Shown: piece after piece, positions 6,869 through 9,500 of the stretch
Position numbering within the stretch: position 1 is the stretch's first letter
How the letters are laid out: every line of letters starts with the position of its first letter
NCBI GenBank assembly: GCA_937965665.1
Contig: CALCJE010000377.1
Span: 1-9,500, forward strand
Direction of reading: 5' to 3'
Length of the DNA: 9,500 nucleotides
Origin: an uncultured Bacteroidales bacterium
Lineage (GTDB): Bacteria > Bacteroidota > Bacteroidia > Bacteroidales > UBA4417
The notes under the pieces: model-generated
Seen by the model: the letters and a program-made list of their open reading frames with translations, nothing else
Told to the model about the DNA's origin: nothing
Database searches by the model: none
Position numbers and translations under genes: made by a program

Positions 6869-7519
6869 ATGAAAACAATTCTTATTTCAATTGTGTTAAT
6901 TTTCAGTACGTTAACCGGTATATCGCAAAGCAATGAGTTTGCCGGGGCCATGGGCGAGGCGCTGGGCCAGTTTGCAAATTGTAAATCTATCAGCGACTAC
7001 CAGGCAGCGGGTAACCGGTTCAGCCTGATAGCCGGTACCGAAAAGAAGGAATGGCTTCCATACTATTACCACAGTTTTTGTTACATCATGATGAGTTTTA
7101 TGGAGCCCGGCGATGCGGCAAAGAAAGACAGTTACCTGGATGAAGCCGAAAAATCGTTTACAAAAATGATTGAGCTGGCGCCTAAGGAATCGGAGATTTA
7201 TGCATTGCAATCGATGTTTTATTCGGCCAGGCTCGTGGTAAACCCGATGGAGCGCGGGCAGAAATACAGCGCCCTTTCGGCCCAGGCTGTAGGTATGGCT
7301 TTGGGGCTGGACGCCACTAACCCGCGTGCAAAATTTATAAAACTCAGGAATGATATGGGTTCGGCACAGTTTTTCGGTCGTGATGCAAAAGAATACTGCC
7401 CCGATGCTGAAGAACTGCTTGCCAGCTGGGATACATATAAAGTAAAATCGCCTCTTTATCCGAATTGGGGAAAGGACCAGGTGGCTACCATCGTAAATGA
7501 ATGTAAAGCCGGGAAGTAA
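6869..7519 (+). CDS. Exported TPR-like protein of unknown function
   Basis: The protein has 216 residues. I use the ATG at 6869, not the TTG at 6824, because MKTILISIVLIFSTLTGISQ is a clear signal peptide, probably cut before or near Gln20. The mature chain is mostly helical. Segments at about 61-78 (EWLPYYYHSFCYIMMSF), 87-103 (DSYLDEAEKSFTKMIEL, then AP) and 108-122 (SEIYALQSMFYSARL) follow the spacing of tetratricopeptide repeats. A further helix pair ends in the 'ATNPRAKFI' segment (149-157), another TPR-type turn. The C-terminus carries a distinctive SPLYPNWGKDQV (194-205) and a last Cys212. TPR folds bind proteins, so a periplasmic scaffold or accessory role beside the receptor is plausible but inferred. 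It lies 206 bp after the receptor with no recognisable promoter, and precedes the kinase by 196 bp. Confidence 0.75.
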   Translation: MKTILISIVLIFSTLTGISQSNEFAGAMGEALGQFANCKSISDYQAAGNRFSLIAGTEKKEWLPYYYHSFCYIMMSFMEPGDAAKKDSYLDEAEKSFTKMIELAPKESEIYALQSMFYSARLVVNPMERGQKYSALSAQAVGMALGLDATNPRAKFIKLRNDMGSAQFFGRDAKEYCPDAEELLASWDTYKVKSPLYPNWGKDQVATIVNECKAGK

Positions 7520-7578
7520 TACCAGTAGCATTTTTGGCTTTTATCATTCATGTAAGCAGAACGTGAATCAGGCTCTTC

Positions 7579-7615
7579 AATGTTCATATCTCTGAAGTGT
7601 TTGGTTCATGTTCAG
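7579..7615 (+). promoter_or_regulatory. Candidate LytTR-binding direct repeats upstream of the kinase
   Basis: GTTCAT occurs at 7582-7587 and 7604-7609, 22 bases apart start to start, and GTTCAG follows at 7610-7615. LytTR regulators bind paired 9-bp direct repeats of consensus [TA][AC][CA]GTTN[AG][TG] separated by 12-13 bp. AATGTTCAT (7579-7587) fits 8 of 9 positions and TTGGTTCAT (7601-7609) 7 of 9, with a 13-bp gap. This suggests autoregulation by the downstream LytTR protein; it is unproven. Confidence 0.35.
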
Positions 7616-7663
7616 CTGTGGCTTTTGAAAGCACACCCTACTTCAATTTGTATTGTAATTGAT

Positions 7664-7671
7664 TACATTTG
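7664..7671 (+). promoter_or_regulatory. Putative -7 box for the kinase-regulator operon
   Basis: TACATTTG matches TAnnTTTG exactly, about 45 bases before the kinase start codon. No TTTG is found 19-21 bases upstream, as might be expected of a promoter that needs an activator bound at the repeats ending at 7615. Confidence 0.4.
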
Positions 7672-7715
7672 CTTGTTTGTTGCAAATTTCAATTTCTGCC
7701 GTAAAAAAACTATTT

Positions 7716-8759
7716 ATGCGATTTATACGTGATTTAATTAAACCTTTCAATATTATCCAGTTTTTACTGGCTAACCTGGCATTTGCCTTTGTTATCATTG
7801 CCATTTTTATGTTAAGTTATATCGAAAATTTTCATGAGTTTCTTTTTTATCTGTCGTGGTCATATGTAATAACATTTACACAATGGACAGGAGCCATATT
7901 GATCAACTATTTACTTGATATTAAAATCAAATGGATTGAAAAGCCGGTACTCCGATCCTTACTTGGGATTTTTATTTTGGTGTTGTATTCGGTGATAGCA
8001 TTTATTGCCGTAAAATACCTGATGTATTACCTCAAATATGGCCGGTTTCCGGAGGATCAGTGGCAGTTTACAGCGGTTTCGAGTTTGTCGGCAGTACTTA
8101 TTTCTTTTATTATATCGCTGATATTTACTGCAATAGGTTTTTTTAAAGGATGGAAAAGAGCTATTGAGCGCGAGCGGAACCTGAAAGCCGAGATGATGGC
8201 ATATAAATACGAATCGCTGCGCAACCAGATTAACCCGCATTTTTTGTTTAATAGTTTTAATGTTTTAAGCGACCTGGTTTATTCGGACCAGTCGCAGGCT
8301 GTAAAATTTATAAACCAGCTGAGCGAATTGTTCAGGTATGTGCTCGATAGCCGCGATAAGGAACTTGTACCTTTGAAGGATGAACTGGATTTTATGCAAT
8401 CCTATCTTTACCTGCTGAAAACCCGATTTGAAGATAAGCTGGTTTTACACATGGATGTGGAAGCAGCTCCCGATGAGCTTATCGTGCCTATGACCCTACA
8501 ACTGATGATCGAAAATGCAGTAAAACACAATGAAGTTTCCGCAGCATTTCCTTTGCAGATAATCATCCGCAGGAATACTGATTACCTGGAAGTTGAAAAT
8601 ACATTGAGGCTGAAGCAGGTTGGCGACAATTCGAAAAATACGGGGCTCAGAAATATTACCCAACAATTTGCTTATTTTACTGACAGGCAGATTGAGATTG
8701 ATGATTCCGGCAGTAAATTCCTGGTGCGTATACCCATTTTAAAAGCAGCTGAAAAATGA
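7716..8759 (+). CDS. LytS-type sensor histidine kinase (His_kinase family, four TM)
   Basis: The protein has 347 residues. I start at the ATG at 7716; the frame is open further up to a TTG at 7659, but those residues are unlikely to be translated. Four membrane helices lie at about 13-33, 42-66, 80-105 and 119-143, with no recognisable extracytoplasmic sensor domain. A coiled linker (RAIERERNLKAEMMAYKYES) leads to the His_kinase domain: phosphoacceptor motif NQINPHFLFNSFNVL with His175, then ENAVKHN (266-272) as the N box and NTGLRNI (308-314) as the G box of a HATPase. This is the short kinase class (PF06580) that pairs with LytTR regulators. It should autophosphorylate and pass phosphate to Asp55 of the next protein. 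Its stop TGA overlaps the regulator ATG (ATGA, 8756-8759), implying translational coupling. The stimulus is unknown; sensing may be through the membrane helices or a partner. Confidence 0.93.
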   Translation: MRFIRDLIKPFNIIQFLLANLAFAFVIIAIFMLSYIENFHEFLFYLSWSYVITFTQWTGAILINYLLDIKIKWIEKPVLRSLLGIFILVLYSVIAFIAVKYLMYYLKYGRFPEDQWQFTAVSSLSAVLISFIISLIFTAIGFFKGWKRAIERERNLKAEMMAYKYESLRNQINPHFLFNSFNVLSDLVYSDQSQAVKFINQLSELFRYVLDSRDKELVPLKDELDFMQSYLYLLKTRFEDKLVLHMDVEAAPDELIVPMTLQLMIENAVKHNEVSAAFPLQIIIRRNTDYLEVENTLRLKQVGDNSKNTGLRNITQQFAYFTDRQIEIDDSGSKFLVRIPILKAAEK

Positions 8760-9453
8760 AAGTAATCATCCTGGAAGACGAATCGCGCGCGGCAAGCTAC
8801 CTGGAACGGCTGCTACTGAAGGTGGCACCCGAAATGAAAGTTATTGCCAGGCTCGAAACCATCAGGCAGGCGGTACCTTTCCTGGCAGCACATCCCGAAA
8901 TAGATCTTGTATTTTCGGATGTTCAGCTTGCCGATGGGCTGAGTTTTGAGATATTCAGACAAGTGGATACCAGGTGCCCCATTATTTTTACCACAGCCTA
9001 CGATCACTATGCAATTGAAGCATTTAAAACCAATGGCATCGACTACCTGTTGAAACCGGTTGAGGAAAGCAGGCTAAAACAGGCCATCGATAAATCAAAA
9101 ATGTTTTCGCCGGGTATGATGCTTGAGAAACTGCTGACCATGCAGCATCCTGTTTCCGATAAATCCTTTAAAACCAGGTTTATGGTTAAGGTGGGGGAGA
9201 AGATAAAAAGCATTCCTGTGGATGAAATTCTTGTTTTTTACAGCCTCGAAAAAGCCACTTATATCCACACACTGGCCCATCGTGATTACTGTATCGATTA
9301 TTCGGTCGATCAACTGGAAGCCATGCTCGATTCCGGCAGTTGTTTCAGGATAAACCGGAAATATATTGTTTCCATCAAAGCATGTACCCAAATTCTGACC
9401 TGGAGTAACAGCCGGCTGAAACTGAAAATTGATGGTTTCGATGATGAAGATAT
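8756..9453 (+). CDS. LytTR-family response regulator (3' end truncated by adapter at contig end)
   Basis: Residues 1-115 form a receiver domain: acidic pocket Glu7-Asp8, phosphoacceptor Asp55 (VFSDVQLADG), Thr79/Thr80 (IIFTTAYDHYAIEAF) and Lys100 in DYLLKPVEESRL. A linker follows, then a LytTR DNA-binding domain from about 140 (FMVKVGEKIKSIPVDEIL, ATYIHT, CFRINRKYIVSIKAC). It is the partner of the kinase upstream, overlapping it by 4 bp. Genomic sequence ends at 9453, inside codon 233; the remaining bases are Illumina adapter, which supply the false ending DRKSVV and the TAG at 9473-9475. Family members usually run about 240-255 residues, so perhaps 10-20 residues of the last strand and helix of the LytTR domain are missing. 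The truncation is an assembly artefact, not a pseudogene. Target genes are unknown. Confidence 0.93.
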
Positions 9454-9500
9454 AGATCGGAAGAGCGTCGTGTAGGGAAAGAGTGTAGATCTCGGTGGTC
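9454..9500. other. Illumina TruSeq adapter contamination at contig end
   Basis: The sequence begins AGATCGGAAGAGCGTCGTGT at 9454 and continues without a mismatch, as far as I recall the adapter, through GATCTCGGTGGTC at the last base. This is the first 47 bases of the reverse complement of the Illumina universal adapter, seen when reads run through short inserts. It was not trimmed before assembly and is not biological. Confidence 0.97.

Noticed and set aside
7546..7568. Hairpin ATTCATGT / ACGTGAAT with 7-base loop after the TPR-like gene
   Set aside because: The 8-bp stem includes one G-T wobble and is not followed by a T run, so I do not call a terminator.
9455..9475. C-terminal residues DRKSVV and stop of the response regulator
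   Set aside because: These codons lie entirely in adapter sequence and are not part of the native protein.

Overview
The window looks like part of a Bacteroidota chromosome, probably the end of a draft or metagenome contig. Four things point there. Several putative promoters fit the Bacteroidota pattern (TTTG, about 19 nt, then TAnnTTTG) rather than -35/-10 boxes. Start codons generally lack a clear Shine-Dalgarno sequence. There is a TonB-dependent receptor with an N-terminal carboxypeptidase-regulatory-like domain. There is also a LytS-type kinase paired with a LytTR regulator, a pairing common in this phylum. Genus or species cannot be assigned from this sequence alone.

Region 1-2510 is all on the minus strand. 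In transcription order it holds a 12-TM MFS transporter of the spinster-like type, a small secreted outer-membrane beta-barrel protein, and a lipoprotein serine hydrolase of the class C beta-lactamase/PBP-like family that runs off the left edge. Region 2511-2756 is a divergent intergenic stretch with a good Bacteroidota promoter reading right. Region 2757-3524 (+) is a second, unassigned outer-membrane beta-barrel protein. It converges on a DUF2062 membrane protein (3650-4120, minus), with a 14-bp-stem terminator between them. Region 4121-4490 is gene-free and rich in short dyads, including three copies of TTTCATCCG, and ends in a near-consensus promoter.

Region 4491-9453 (+) holds a compact TonB-dependent receptor, a small exported TPR-like protein, a four-TM LytS-type sensor kinase and a LytTR response regulator whose start overlaps the kinase stop by 4 bp. 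The likely theme is envelope uptake plus envelope sensing. Whether the two-component pair controls the receptor is inference, supported only weakly by LytTR-like direct repeats upstream of the kinase and of the receptor.

The last 47 bases (9454-9500) are not genomic: they match the Illumina TruSeq adapter read-through sequence. The response regulator is therefore truncated at the contig end, and the apparent tail DRKSVV plus its stop codon are adapter-encoded. I found no RNA genes, CRISPR array, insertion sequence or convincing new multi-gene system. The most useful observations are the adapter, the structured region upstream of the receptor, the G-depleted leaders and the candidate LytTR sites.
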